Assembly: GCF_964199755.1 (NCBI RefSeq) | Contig: NC_133928.1 | Span: 1-64,000 of the forward strand | Source: Larus michahellis | Lineage: Eukaryota > Chordata > Aves > Charadriiformes > Laridae | Length of the DNA stretch: 64,000 nt | Direction: 5' to 3' | In this document: in pieces, positions 10,901-26,949 of the stretch | How positions within the stretch are numbered: position 1 is the first letter of the stretch | How the letters are laid out: each line of letters opens with the position of its first letter | Notes under the pieces: generated by a model | What the model saw: only the letters and a program-made list of their open reading frames with translations | Told to the model about the DNA's origin: nothing | Databases searched by the model: none | Position numbers and translations under genes: made by a program

Positions 10901-13900
10901 GGGACACTTCGGGACACCTTGGGGACATTTGGGGATGCGTTGGGGACACCTGGGAACACATTGGGGACGCCTTGGGGACAGGGAACAGAGGGGGATGGGA
11001 CCAGGAACAGGATGGGGACAGGGTGGAGGCCTTGCGGTGCTGGCGGAGAGTGGGGACACTTGGGGACACCTTGGGGACAAGGAGGGGATGAGAATGGGGA
11101 CAGGGGGGAGGCCAAGCAGAGGGACACTTGGGGACATTTGGGGATGCATCGGGGACACCTTGGGGACAGGGATGGGACGGGGACAGGATGGGACAGGGCT
11201 GGGGGAGGTGACCCCCCAGGATGTGTCCCCAAGGGGGAGGTGACACCCTGGGACCTGTCCCCACAGGGCGCTGGCAGCCGACAGCCTGGAGCTGGAGCAG
11301 GAGGTCGACCCCCTCAACGTGGACCATTTCTCCTGCACCCCCCTGGTGAGGGGACACGGGGACAGCGGGGGGACAGCGGGGACATGAGGGGACACGTGGG
11401 CGACAGGGTGGGGACAGGCCACAGCAGGGAGACAGCGCGCGCAAGGGGATGGGGTGCAACGTGGTGGCCCAGGCAGGGCTGAGGGGACCGGGGGTGGCAT
11501 CTTGGGGACAAGGGGACCCTTGGGGACAACGGGGAAAATGGTAGGGACATGGAGGGGACAATGGGGACATGGTGGGGAGACGGCGGGGGGGGGCACAGCA
11601 GGATCAGGGGGACAGGGCTGGGAGGTGGTGGCTCGGGCAGGGTTGGGGGTACCGGGGGTGGCATCCTGGGGACCCCTTGGGGACGTCGGTGACGAGGTGC
11701 CACTGCGTCCCCAGATGTGGGCGTGCGCGCTGGGTCACCGGGAGGCGGCGGAGCGGCTGTGCCACTGGGACCCGCGGGCGCTGGCCGTCCCCGACACCCT
11801 GGGCCGGCTGCCGCTGGGGCTGGCCCGCGCCCGCGGCCACCTGGCCCTTGTCACCCGCCTGGAGGAGCTGCAGCCCCAGCTGTCACCCGCCTCCCCGCGC
11901 TGTCACCTCCCTGCCCCGCGCGTCCCCTCCCCGCTCTCCGCCAGCCCTGACACAGGTATGGCAGCGGCACCGCGGCACCTCATTGTCACCCCGGTACAGT
12001 CACCGTCAACGTGTCCCCTCACTGCCCCCCGCCACTGTCACCCCAGTGTGGTCACTGTCACCGTGTCCCCTCCCCGCTCCTGGCCACTGTCATCCTGATA
12101 TCGTCACTGTCACCCCGATATCGTCACTGTCACTGTATCCCCTCGCTGCCCCCGGCCTCTGTCACCCACTGTGGTCACTGTCACTGTGTCCCCTCCCTGC
12201 TTCTGGCTACTGTCACCCCAGTATTGTCACTGTCACCCCGGTATTGTCACTGTCACTGTGTCCCTGTGTTCCCCCAAATCCTCCCCGTGTCCCCCCAGGG
12301 TGTCACTGGTCCCCTCCAGCCTGTCCCCAAGTGTCCCTTCACGTCCCCTGTCCCCCCCTAGCCTTTGTGTTCCCTTCCCCCCCCACTGCCTGTCCCCAGC
12401 TGTCCCCAAGTCCCTGCCGATGTCCCCCGTCCCCTCCCAGCCTCTTTGCATCCACTTTCCCCCCCCTGCCGTGTCCCCAAGGTGTCCCCTGTCCCCTCCC
12501 CATGTGCCCCCCCCCCCCCGGCCAGGACTAATGCCACCCGCTGTCCCCAGGGCTGAGCACGGCCAGCAGCGTCTCGTCCCCGTCGGGACTCTCGGAGGGA
12601 CCCGGCTCCGTCCCGCTGCCCCCCCGTCCCCCCCGGGCCCCCTGAGGATGAGCCCTGGGGGCCGCCCCCCCCCAGCCCCCCCGACACCGATGACGCCCTG
12701 CAGGTGACGGGGACACCCATGGGAGGGGGACACCTCCGGGGTTGGGGACATTTCCTGGGTTGGGGACACACATGGGGGGGCACCGCAGCGTCTGGGGTTG
12801 GGGACCCCCTAAAGTTGGGGACATGTCCAGGGTTGGGGACACCCAGGGTTGGGGACACACATGGGGTGAGACCCTGGTGTCCAGGGTTGGGGACAGCAAA
12901 AGCTGGGGACACCTCCAGGGTTGGGGACACCACTGAGGTTGGCCCCCTGTAAAGTTGGGGACACACCTGGGGTTGGGAACCCCCCAAGGCTGGGGACATG
13001 TCCAGGGTTGGGGACATCTGAGGCTGGGGACATGTCCAGGGTTGGGGACACACATGGGGTGAGACCCTGGTGTCCAGGGTTGGGGACCCCAAAAGCTGGG
13101 GACACCTCCAGGGTTGGGGACACCCCTGGGGTTGGGGACATCTGAGGTTGGGGACACCCCCAGGGTTGGGGACGCCCGTGGCGGGGGGTGACCCCACGTT
13201 GTCCTGTCCCTGTGTCCCTGTCCCCAGGCCGAGGTGGTGACACTGGCCCGGCAGATCATCGAGGCCACCCCTGAGCGCATCAAGCAGGAGGCGCCGGGGG
13301 GGCCCCCGGGGCCGCTGGGGACAGCAGCGGTGGCACCGGTGACATCGGGGACAGCGGGGCTGAGCGCGGCCATGGCCTGGCTGGCCACCTACCTGGAGAG
13401 CGTCGACCGCCCCCCCGCCCCCCCCCACAGGTACCCCCTGTCCCCAAGGGGTCTCCAAGGATGGTGACACCCCACTGTCCCCGGGGGGGTGTCCCCTGTG
13501 TCCTGTGACACCCCGATGTCCCCACGAGGGGGGTGTCCCAAAGGCTGGTGGCACCCTGGTGTCCCCATTGGGTGGGTCCCACATGGGTTGTGACACCCCG
13601 ATGTCCCCACAGGGGGGGCGGGGGGGTGTCCCCACATCCCGTGACACCCCCATATCCCCGGGGGGGTCCCCACATCCCGTGACACCCCCATATCCCCGGG
13701 GGGGTCCCCACGCCCTGTGACACCCCAACACCCCTGAAGCGGGAGGTGCCACCCCACACCCTGACCCCCCCCCCTCCTTGTGTGTCCCCCCCCCCAGAGC
13801 GGAGGCGTCACCCCGGGGGTCACCGGGGGTCCCCGAGCGGCCGCCCCCCCCACCTTCGACGGCAGGCTGGGCCGAGTTCCTCAACGCCTCGGGGGGGGCG

Positions 13901-16214
13901 CGGGGGGGGGACGGCCCCGTCGCCCTCCTCACCCTCTCGGACCAGGAGCAGCACGAGCTCTACGAGGCCGCCCGCCTGGTCCAGGGCGCCTTCCGCAAGT
14001 ACCGGGTGCGTCACCCGCTGTCCCCCACCCCAGGGACCCCCCCCAGCGCCGCTGACCTCCCCCAGATCTTTTATATCCCCCCCCCGCCCCCCAGGGCCGG
14101 AGGCTGAAGGAGCAGCAGGAGCTGGCGGCCGCCGTCATCCAGCGCTGCTACCGCAAGTATAAGCAGGTAACGGGGGGTGGGGGGACCCCAACCCCCCCCA
14201 GGACCCCCCCACACACACCCCCGGGACCCCCCAAAACCCTTGGGCCCCCTCCAAATTCCCCAGGACCCCCCCGGCGCCCCCCACCCCGTTAACCCTCTCT
14301 CTCTCTGCCCCACAAGCTGACCTGGATCGCGCTGAAGGTAACGGGGACACCTGGGTCCTCCCCCCCCCATCCCCAGGGGGGTGTTTTGCGGGGGGGCACC
14401 CAGATGTGGGGGGCCCCACTGGGTGCCCGGACACCGGGGTCCCTCTCCAGGGGCGTGGGGTGCCCAAACGCCGGGGTCCCCAGGGGACACCTGGGTCCCC
14501 GTTCAGTCCCCAAACGCCGGGGTCCCCAGGGGACACCTGGACACCAGTGTGTCCCTTTTGGGTGCCCGGATGTGGGGGTCCCCATGGGACATCGGGACAC
14601 CTGGGTCCCCGTGTGTCACCTTGTGCCCCCTTTGGGTGCCCAGACTCCTGGGTCCCCACGTGTCACCTGGACACCCGGGTCCCTCTTAAGTGCCCAGACA
14701 CCAGGGTCCCCTTGGGGTGCCCGGCCATTGGGGTCCCCAGGGAACACCTGGGTCCCTGTTGGGTCCCCAAACTGCTGGGTCCCCATGTGTCACCTGGACG
14801 CCAGTGTCCCTCTTGGGTGCCCGGACACCGGGATCCCCAGGGGGCACCTGGGTCCCTCTTGGGTCCCCAAACTCCTGGGTCCCCAGGGGTCACCTGGACA
14901 CTGGTGTCCCCGTTGGGTGCCCGGACACCTGGGTCCCCCATTGGGTGCCCACCCCCCCCAGCGGGCGCGTGGCGTCCCCGGAGTGTCCCCATCGTCCCCA
15001 TGTCCCCGCAGTTCGCGCTGTTCCAGCGGATGACGCGGGCGGCCATCCTCATCCAGAGCAAGTTCCGCAGCTTCGCCGAGCAGAGACGCTTCCAGCGCCG
15101 GCGCCGCGCGGCCCTGCTCATCCAGCAGCGCTTCCGCCAGCGGCACCAGCGGCACCACCCTGCCGCCGGTGTCACCAACCCCGCCGCCACCCCCACCCCC
15201 GCCGCGCGACGACGGTGGGGACACCGCCACGGGGACGGGGGGACACTGGGTGGCTGGAGACAGGGGAGAGGGAGGGACGGGGGGCGCTTGGGGACAAGGC
15301 GCTTGGGGACAGGTGACACAGCGGGTGCTGGAGACAGGGGAGAAGGGGGGACAGGGGACACTGGAGTCCTTGGGGACAGGGGACAGTGGGGGACAGGGGA
15401 CACTGGAGTCCTTGGGGACAGGGGACAGTGGGGGACAGGGGGCAGTGGGGGACAGGGGGCAGTGGGGGACAGGGGCCTTGGGGACAGGGGACACTGGAGT
15501 CCTTGGGGACAGGGGACAGTGGGGGACAGGGGACAGTGGGGGACAGGGGGCAGTGGGGGACAGGGGCCTTGGGGACAGGGGACACTGGAGTCCTTGGGGA
15601 CAGGGTGACAGCGGTGTCCTCTCTGTCCCCCCCCCAGGCCCCCCCTGCTCACCCTGCGGCAGGACCAGGCCGCCCGGAGGATCATGCGCTTCCTGCGGCG
15701 CTGCCACCACCGGTGGGGACATGGTGGGGGGATACGAGTTGGGGGGACACGAGGGGGGGACATGAGGGGGGGACATCCATGGGGACACACACGGCGGGGG
15801 GGGGGGGAAGGACACGAGTGGGAGGGACACGGGGGGAAGGGATACGAGGGGGATACAGGAGGGGACATGGGGGGGACACACAGGGGGGACACGGAAGGAG
15901 GGGATGGGGGGGACACAGGTGACACAAGGGGAGGGGGGGAGCGTGGGGACATGGGGGGGGTCACAGGGGGACACGAGTGGGGGGGACACGGGGGGAGGTG
16001 ACACGGGCGGGGCGTGGGGACGTGGATGGGGGGGAAATGGGGACATCGTGGGGGGACGGGGGGTGTCACGAGGGGAGACAGGTGACACTGCCGGGGGTGG
16101 CCGGGGGGTCCCCGCGCAGCCTGACCCCCCCTCGTGTGTGTCCCCCCCAGGCTGGAGGAGCTGAAGCAGAGCCGGGAGGGGGACGGCTCCCAGCCGCGGG
16201 GCCTGGCCTCGTGA
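4974..16214 (+). CDS. CAMTA2: Calmodulin-binding transcription activator 2
   Basis: Nuclear transcription co-activator. Starts at ATG 4974 (SSKEPTEVSERSHLKVFLPR) and ends GLAS-stop, close to human GLAT-stop. Exons: 4974-5004, 5097-5197, 5620-5687, 5786-5921, 6751-6822, 7414-7588, 7712-7855, 8671-9296, 9427-9547, 9647-9784, 10169-10284, 10674-10882, 11267-11345, 11715-11955, 12551-12703, 13228-13430, 13798-14005, 14095-14166, 14317-14337, 15012 to about 15214, 15638-15712, 16151-16214. Domains in order: CG-1 DNA-binding domain (first five or six exons, NRKKVKYRKDGYCWKKRKDG), proline-rich linker (8671-9296), IPT/TIG (GGVKVLITGPW), ankyrin repeats (TLLHLAAAQGY, TPLMWACALGH), then IQ motifs (VIQRCYRKYK, AILIQSKFR, ALLIQQRFR) that bind calmodulin. 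The exon 12551-12703 reads through only if one base in its poly-C run is wrong; as given it hits TGA. SPAG7 follows 556 bases downstream in the same orientation. Confidence 0.95.
6823..7297. repeat. CAMTA2 intron minisatellite with duplicated donor
   Basis: C-rich units (GGGACCCCCC, CCCCCAGGAACCCC). Its right end (about 7275-7300) carries a second copy of the upstream exon end and donor, GCTGCTGCAGGTAACGGGGG, matching 6814-6831. The array therefore probably began by duplication across the exon 6751-6822 donor. Confidence 0.7.
7856..8640. repeat. CAMTA2 intron minisatellite
   Basis: Degenerate units of GGGACCCCCTGAAGCCCCTTGGGACACCCCAAA, roughly 30-36 bp, filling the intron before the large proline-rich exon. 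No coding signal beyond low-complexity open frames. Confidence 0.75.
10290..10660. repeat. TGTCCCC minisatellite in CAMTA2
   Basis: Tandem TGATGTCCCCTGGTGTCCCC-type units (about 10-20 bp) across the whole intron between exons 10169-10284 and 10674-10882. Confidence 0.75.
11956..12540. repeat. GTCACTGTCACCCC minisatellite in CAMTA2
   Basis: Left part has units such as TGTCACCCCGATATTGTCACTGTCACTGTGTCCCCTC, about 50-60 bp. Right part is plain C/T-rich sequence leading to the next acceptor. Confidence 0.7.
12704..13200. repeat. GGTTGGGGACA minisatellite in CAMTA2
   Basis: About twenty copies of GGTTGGGGACACCTCCAG / GGGACATGTCCAGGGTTGG with a base period near 20-30 bp and a higher-order repeat near 190 bp (12845-12900 is repeated at 13040-13090). 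Confidence 0.8.
14317..14337 (+). other. CAMTA2 21-nt microexon
   Basis: Encodes LTWIALK between acceptor CCCCACAAG and donor GTAACG. The acceptor ends AAG, not the usual CAG. The seven residues are identical to those I recall for human CAMTA2 at the same place between IQ motifs, so the microexon is conserved. Confidence 0.85.
14345..14960. repeat. GGGTCCCCAGGGGACACCTG minisatellite
   Basis: Units of about 40-60 bp with GGTGCCCGGACACC and TGGGTCCCC, between the microexon and the next IQ exon of CAMTA2. Confidence 0.75.
15230..16110. repeat. GGGGACAGG minisatellites flanking a CAMTA2 exon
   Basis: At 15230-15625 the unit is GGGGACAGTGGGGGACAGGG with a higher-order period near 120 bp (TGGAGTCCTTGGGGACAGG recurs four times). 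At 15713-16110 the unit is GGGGGGACACGAGGGGGG. Exon 15638-15712 lies between them. Both are G-rich on the coding strand and quadruplex-prone. Confidence 0.75.
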
Positions 16215-16444
16215 CACCCCCACCCCCCCGGGGGACCCAGGCGTCCGGGTGGGGTGTGTGTGTGCCCCCCCCCTTTGCCTTATCTCCGGTGCCAACCCCC
16301 CCCCAGCGGCACCCGGACGCCTGGGTCCCCCCCGGGGGGAGGGGCGTGGGGGAGGGGCGCAGAGCCACCCCACGGCCCTCCCCCCCGCCCCCCCCCGCCC
16401 GTGCCCTCCCTCCCCCCGTGGGCTCCTTTGTACAAAGTCCCATT

Positions 16445-16450
16445 AATAAA
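16445..16450 (+). terminator. CAMTA2 poly(A) signal AATAAA
   Basis: Canonical AATAAA 231 bases past the CAMTA2 stop, in CATTAATAAAAGAGG. Confidence 0.75.
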
Positions 16451-16539
16451 AGAGGCAGCGGGAATGAAAACCTTAAAAACACCCCAAAAAAGAGGCGCGT
16501 GCGGGGGGGGAACGGACACGCGTAGGGGGGGGGACACAC

Positions 16540-16769
16540 GCGTAGCGGTGACGCGGCTCCTTTAAGACGCGGCCCCTTTAAGGCGGGGGGGAGTCGCCGC
16601 TGTGCGGCAGTCGCGCCCCTTTTAAGGGCAGGCCACGCCCCATTAGGCCAAGGCCACGCCCCGTTGCGTGCGGGCCACGCCCCTCCGTGCCCAGGCCGCG
16701 CCCCCTCGGCGCGGTGACGCAGCGTGCGGCCGGCCAGGGGGCGTGGCGCCGCGCGCGGCAGACGCCAAG
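16540..16769 (+). promoter_or_regulatory. SPAG7 promoter with GGCCACGCCCC array
   Basis: Between the CAMTA2 poly(A) signal and the SPAG7 ATG. It holds two TTTAAG boxes and repeated GGCCACGCCCC (KLF/GC-box-like) at about 16630, 16650, 16673 and 16691, with more copies across SPAG7 intron 1 (16997-17270). The element is present over and over; its use is inferred. Confidence 0.55.
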
Positions 16770-19700
16770 ATGGCGGAGCTGGATCTCCTGGGCTCCATCC
16801 TCAGCTCCATGGAGCGGCCGCCCGCCGCCGCCGACGGCGAGGCCCGGCGCCGGGCCAAGGGTGAGCGGGGCCGGGGGACGCCGGGGGGAACCGGGAGGGA
16901 CCGGAGGGGGAGTGGCGGGGTGTTGGGAGTTAACGGGCGCGGGGCTGGGGGGAGCGCGGCGGCGGCGCGTCCCGGCCTCTCGCCCCCTCCCCTCTGGCCA
17001 CGCCCCCAGATCACCTTGACAACCGCCCGGGGGCTCTGGCCACGCCCCCGGCTGCTTGACCACGCCCACAGACCCCCGATTGACACCTGCGGGTGCCTCG
17101 CTGGCCACGCCCCCTATCGGTGGCCCCCGGTAGACCCTCGGGGTGGCCACGCCCCCGTCCCTGTGGCCACGCCCCCTTGGGGGTGATATTCCCTATATGG
17201 CTCTGGCCCTGCCTTCAGCCCCCCCTTGGCCACGCCCCCACCCATATATGGATGCGTAGCGCTGCTCTGGCCCCGCCCCCTGTGTGCTTCCCCCCCCAGC
17301 CCGGGGAGGGGGGGACGCGCCGGGGTCCTGACCCCCTTCTCCCCCCCCAGAACAAGCCGCCCGCGTGAAGAAGCTGCAGGAGCAGGAGAAGCGCCAGAAG
17401 GTGGAGTTCAGGAAGAGGGTGAGTGGGGGGGCGGGGGGGGGGTCCTGGACCCCTGGGTCCCTGACGTGTCCCCCCTCCCCGGGTGCCTGGGTCCCCTCTT
17501 TGACACTTGGGAGGGAGGCCTGGACGCCTGGGTCCCCGATGCGTGTCACCGTTGTCCCCCCCCCGACACCTGGGTCCCCTCTTTGACACCCTGGGGGGAG
17601 GCCTGGAAGCCTGGGTTCCCTGTGGGGGGGCGGTCTCTGGGCACGTGGATGCCTGGGTCCCCCCCCCAGACACCTGGGTCCTGTATGTCCCCCCCAACTT
17701 GGTGCCTGCGTGTCCCCCCCAAACACCTGGGTCCCTTTCCCAGTGACCTGGATGTTCCCCACCCCACCCCCCCCCCCCCAAGAACGCCTGGGTCCCCCTG
17801 TCACCTGGGTCCCCCCTTCTCCAAAACCTGTGTCCCCCCCCCCAAGCACCCTGGGCCCCTCCCCAGACACCTGGGTCCCCTCCTTGACACCTGGGTCCCC
17901 CCCCCCCAAGCCTCTGGGTCCCTTCCCCAGTCACCTGGGTGTCCGTCCTCCCCCCGAGCACCTGGGAGCCCCCCCCCAAACACCTGGGTCCCCCCAGATG
18001 GAGCAGGAGGTCTCCCAGTTCATCCAGGCCACTGGGGAGCCCCGGCGCCGCTTCCAGCCCATGAACAAGATCGAGAGGAGCATCCTGTGAGGGGGGGGCA
18101 CTGGGAGGGGGCTGGGGACACTGGGGGGGACACTGGGGACATTGTGGGGACACTGGGGTGGCACCGGAGGGGACACCGGGGATACCTTTGGGACACCGGA
18201 GGGGGCACTTGGGGCACTGCGGGGACACTGGGGACACTGGGGGAGCACCGGGGGGGGAATAGTGGGGGTCACTGGGGAGGGGACAACGCTGGGGACACTG
18301 GGGGGACACTGAGGCAAGCACTGGGGGGACACAGGGAGGTAATGGAACAACAAGCGGGGGGGCGTTAGGGGACACTGGGAGGGAAGGGGGGACAGTGGGG
18401 GACAGTGGGAGGGGACACTGGGGACACCGGGGGGGGGTACTGGGGACACTGGGGGTGGTAACGCTGGGGACATTGTAGAGAGAGATAGTGGGGACACTGG
18501 GGGACGTGGCGGGGGGGGGCACTGGGGATGCTGAGGGGGTGTTGGGGACACTAAAGGGGACACCATGGGGGGGGGCACACCACTGGGAACACTGGGGCGG
18601 GGGGGATGACAGGGGACACCCCGGGGGGACATTGGGGACGCTGGGGCCCCTGGGGGGCAGGAATGGGGATACTGGGGGGACATGGGGACAGCACAGGAGC
18701 ACCCCGGGGGGGCAGCTCTGCCCTGGGGCCCCCCCCGGGGCACACTTGGGGACCCCTTGGGGACAGCGGCCTGTCCCCTCCCCAGGCACGACGTGGCGGA
18801 GGTGGCCGGGCTGACGTCCTTCTCCTTCGGGGACGACGAGGACAGTCGCTACGTCATGGTCTTCAAGAAGGTGGGGACGGGGGCGGGGGGGACACATCGG
18901 GGGGGGGACAGCGGGGGGGGGGACACATGGGGGTGACAGGGGAGCCGGGGGATGGCGGGGAGGGGACAGAGAGGGGCAGGGGGTGGCAGGGAGACGACAG
19001 GGGGACACGGGGGACAGCAGGGCACCGCCGGGGGGGGACACAGGGGGATTCGGGGGGGGGACGGACAGCGGGGGGGGGGGGCACAGGGGGACAGAGCGGA
19101 CCCCGGGGGGGGGACGTGGGGGGAGGGGACCCTTGGGGACAGGAGGTGACCCGGGGCGCGGTGTGTCCCCCCCCGCAGGAGTTCGCGCCGTCGGACGAGG
19201 AGCTGGAGGCCTATCGGCGGGGGAGGAGTGGGACCCCGCCCGGGCGGAGCAACGCCGGCGCCTGCGGGTGGGCGGGGCCTCCGGGGGGCGGGGCTAAACG
19301 GGGCTGCTGGGGCGGGGTGTAACGGGGTGGGGCCGGGGGGGAGCAGGTATTGGGCGGGGCCTGGTGGGGGTGGGGTCTCCGTGGGTGTGTGCGGGGGGGG
19401 CGGGGCTTATGAGGGTGGTGCTTGAGTGGGTGTGTCCCCGGGGGGGGGGGGCTCATGGGGTGGGACTTTCGTGGGTGGAGCTTGTGTGGGCGTGTCCCTG
19501 GGGGCGTGGCCTCGCGGGGGTGGGCGTGGCCTCGCGGGGGTGGGCGTGTCTGACGGCTGACGCCCGCCCCCAGGAGCTGGCGGCCCAGCAGGAGGAGGCG
19601 GAGCTCGCGCCAGGCCCCGCCCCCCCGGGCCCGCCCACCGATTACAAGGACAAATACCGGCACCTGATTGGCTGCGACGCCGCCAAGGCCGCCGCCCGCA

Positions 19701-20290
19701 CCATGGGAGGCCAACAAGGCCTATGGCTGCGGTGAGCCCGGGGGGGCCGGGGGACACGGGGGGGGTCCTGGGGACACCTGGGTCTCCTGGGGGGGTCTTG
19801 GGGACACCGGGGCGCCCGGGTCCCCTGTGGGGGGTCCCAAACATCTGGGTCTCGTATCGGGGGGGTCCTGGGGACACCCGGGTGCCCAAAGGGGGGGAAC
19901 CGGGTGCTCGCAGACGTCTGGGTCCCTGATGGGGGGGGCCGTGGGGCCCCCTGGGTCCCCTAAGGGGGGGTCACTGGGTGCTCCTGGACACCTGGGTCCC
20001 TTACGGGGGGGTCACAGACGCTGGGGTCCTCTTTTGGGGGGGTTTTGGGGATACCAGGCTCCCCTGTGGGGGGGTCCCAGACGCTGGGGTCCCCTTTTGG
20101 GGGGGGGGGGGTCTCGGGGACACCCGGACACTTGTGTCCCCCCTCACCCCCGCCGTGTCCCCCCCCCAGTGCCGGTGGCCAACAAGCGGGACACGCGCTC
20201 CATTGAGGAGGCCATGAACGAGATCCGGGCCAAGAAGCGGCTGCGGCAGGCGGAGGATGAGGGGGGGCCGGGGGGGCCTCAGCGTGACGG
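16770..20290 (+). CDS. SPAG7: Sperm-associated antigen 7 (R3H domain protein)
   Basis: Matches SPAG7 almost residue for residue in blocks: [13 protein letters not shown] at the start, [99 protein letters not shown]. It carries an R3H-type nucleic-acid-binding region; its cellular role is poorly known. Exons: 16770-16860, 17351-17418, 17998-18086, 18786-18870, 19179-19267, 19574-19731, 20170 to about 20287. Two single-base indels break the frame: one G short at YRRG/EEWDP (about 19217) and one G extra in ATGGGAGGCC (about 19703). As given, the last exon stays open to 20618. A TGA at 20285 in another frame fits the length of the human protein, so the true end is uncertain. Tail-to-tail with ENO3. 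Confidence 0.93.
18090..18780. repeat. GGGGACACTGGGG minisatellite in SPAG7
   Basis: Whole intron made of GGGGACACTGGGGGGACACT-type units (10-12 bp basic period), G-rich on the + strand. Confidence 0.75.
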
Positions 20291-20507
20291 GGGGGGGCGG
20301 GGGGGGGGCTGCACCCCTGGGGGGGTATTTAATGGGGGGGGCACACACACACACGCGTTGGGGGGGGCTTATAAAGCGCCTCAGCTCGCACCCGTGTTCC
20401 CGTGTCTGCTTTGGGGGGGTCGTGGAGGGGGGGGGACATCGGTGTCCTCGTTGTGTTCCCCCCCCCAGAAGAAAATAACGAGTCGGGGTTTGTCGTGCTC
20501 TGGAGCG

Positions 20508-20513
20508 TTTAAT
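20508..20513 (-). terminator. ENO3 poly(A) signal ATTAAA
   Basis: TTTAAT on +, ATTAAA on the minus strand, 83 bases past the ENO3 stop. It leaves SPAG7 and ENO3 3' ends facing each other within about 300 bases. Confidence 0.55.
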
Positions 20514-20595
20514 GGGGGGTTGTGGGGGCGGACCCCCCCCGGGGGGAACCTTGGTGGCCCCCAGGGGGCGTTGGTGGCCCCCGTTGGTCCCCATC

Positions 20596-25159
<4,564 letters not shown>

Positions 25160-25319
25160 GGCTGGGGGGGGGCGCCGGGGGGGGGTCACGGCTGGGGGGA
25201 CCCAGGCAACTGGGGGAACCCCCCCGCCCCCCCCCAGGCTCCAGAGGGGACCCGGGCGCCCGGGGACCCTCATGCGACCCCACGTCCCCCCATCCCACGG
25301 GGGGACCAGGCGTCCGGGG

Positions 25320-25880
25320 GGGGGACACCCAGCTGTCCGGGGACCCCCCCCTTTCTATAGGGGACCCAGCCGTCCGGGGACCCCCCCGTCCCTTGGCCCC
25401 CCCCCTTTCTATAGGGGACCCAGGCGTCCGGGGACCCCCCCCCCTTTCTATAGGGGACCCAGCTCTCTGGGGACCCCCCCGCCCCTTGTCCCCCCGTTCT
25501 ATAGGGGACCCAGCTGTCCCGGGACCCCCCCCCCTTTCTATAGGGGACCCAGCCGTCCGGGGACCCCCCCGTCCCTTGGGCCCCCCCCTTTCTATAGGGG
25601 ACCCAGCCGTCCGGGGACCCCCCCCGTCCCTTGGCCCCCCCCCTTTCTATAGGGGACCCAGCTCTCTGGGGACCCCCCCGCCCCTTGCCCCCCCGTTCTA
25701 TAGGGGACCCAGCTGTCCGGGGACCCCCCCCTTTCTATAGGGGACCCAGCCGTCCGGGGACCCCCCCGTCCCTTGGCCCCCCCCCTTTCTATAGGGGACC
25801 CAGCCGTCCGGGGACCCCCCCGCCCCCTTGCCCCCCCGTTCTATAGGGGACCCAGGTGTCTGGGGACCCCCCCCTTCTAT
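25320..25880. repeat. CTATAGGGGACCCAG minisatellite in ENO3 intron 1
   Basis: About twelve copies of TTTCTATAGGGGACCCAGCC followed by GTCCGGGGACCCCCC, period near 40-65 bp, between the coding start and the noncoding first exon of ENO3. At least three copies carry CAGCTG E-boxes (near 25330, 25510 and 25710). Confidence 0.85.
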
Positions 25881-25901
25881 AGGCGCCCGGTCCCCCCTCA
25901 C

Positions 25902-26151
25902 TTGCTGTTGGCTCTGCCTGGGACCCTTCCCCGCCCCGGGGGGTCCCCAAGGGCTATTTATGCCCATTTCCCCCCCCCCCCCCCCGCCCCGCAAGGGACC
26001 GGGGACAATTCGGGCCCCCGGTGTCCGGGGGGGGTCACACACACCCCCCCGCGGGGGGGACCCGGCGTCCGGGGCCGGGTGGCACTTGGCGACGGACCCC
26101 TGGGTGTCCCCTCCCCCCCCGCCCCCCCCCCCCCCCCGCGGCTATTTTTAG
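25902..26151 (-). promoter_or_regulatory. ENO3 muscle-type promoter and noncoding exon 1
   Basis: On the minus strand a TATA-like GCATAAATAGCC lies at 25952-25963, about 35 bases upstream of a probable short noncoding exon whose donor is CAGCAA/GTGAGG (exon edge 25902). About 190 bases further upstream, CTATTTTTAG (26142-26151) is a perfect MEF2 site. Muscle beta-enolase genes are known to be MEF2-driven, so this supports the ENO3 assignment. TSS position is inferred. Confidence 0.6.
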
Positions 26152-26454
26152 CCCCCCCAAAGGTCTCGAGGAAAGGACACGGTAACACGAGACCCGCCCG
26201 GGCGGCCTTGGGGGGGGGGGGGGGGTGTCCGTGTCCCCCCCCGGACTCCTGGGTCCCATTTTTGGGGGGGGGGGGGGGGGCACCCGGGACGCCTCGCTCC
26301 CCTTTTTTTGGGGGGGGGTGGGGGGGCACCCGGACGCCTGGGTCCTCCCTCCCGCCCCCCCCCCCCGGTCCCGTTTTGGGGGGGGGCACCCGGACGCCTG
26401 CGGGTCCCCCGCGGGGTTGGGGGCGCCCCCTGGCGGCTCTGCGGGGGAGCAGCA

Positions 26455-26945
26455 ACGGCCCTATGGGGAGCCATAGGGGCTGGGGGGGGGATTTACCCCT
26501 ATAGGGCCCATTGGGGGGGGGGGGGTACCCCTATAGAGCCCAGAGACTGGGGGTTTTCAGCCCTATTGAGACATATAGGGGATGGGGGTGGATCTACCCT
26601 ATAGGGCCCATAGGGGACGGGGGAGATTGGTCCTATGGGGCCGTAGGGGCTGGGCGGGGGGATCGGTCCTATGGGACCTGTAGGGCACTGGCGGGGGGGG
26701 GGGGGGGTCAGCCCTATGGGGCCCGCAGGAGGGTGACCTACCCCATAGGGCCCATAGGGGACAAGGGAGGGGTGGTCCTGTCGGACTTATGGGGGACTTG
26801 GGGGGGGTGTGTGTGTGTGTGGGGGAATCAGCCCTATGGGGCCCGTGGTGTGTGGGGGGGAGAAGGCTCCAATCTATGGGGCACGGGGGGGGGCGGGGGG
26901 CGGATGGGTCCTATGGGCCCCATAGGGGCCGGGGGGGGATGGGCG
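26455..26945. repeat. CCCTATAGGGCCCATAGGGG minisatellite
   Basis: Eight to ten degenerate units (CCTATGGGGCCCATAGGGGC, 45-65 bp), between the ENO3 and PFN1 promoters. Core again is CTATAG/CTATGG. Confidence 0.8.
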
Positions 26946-26949
26946 GCTC

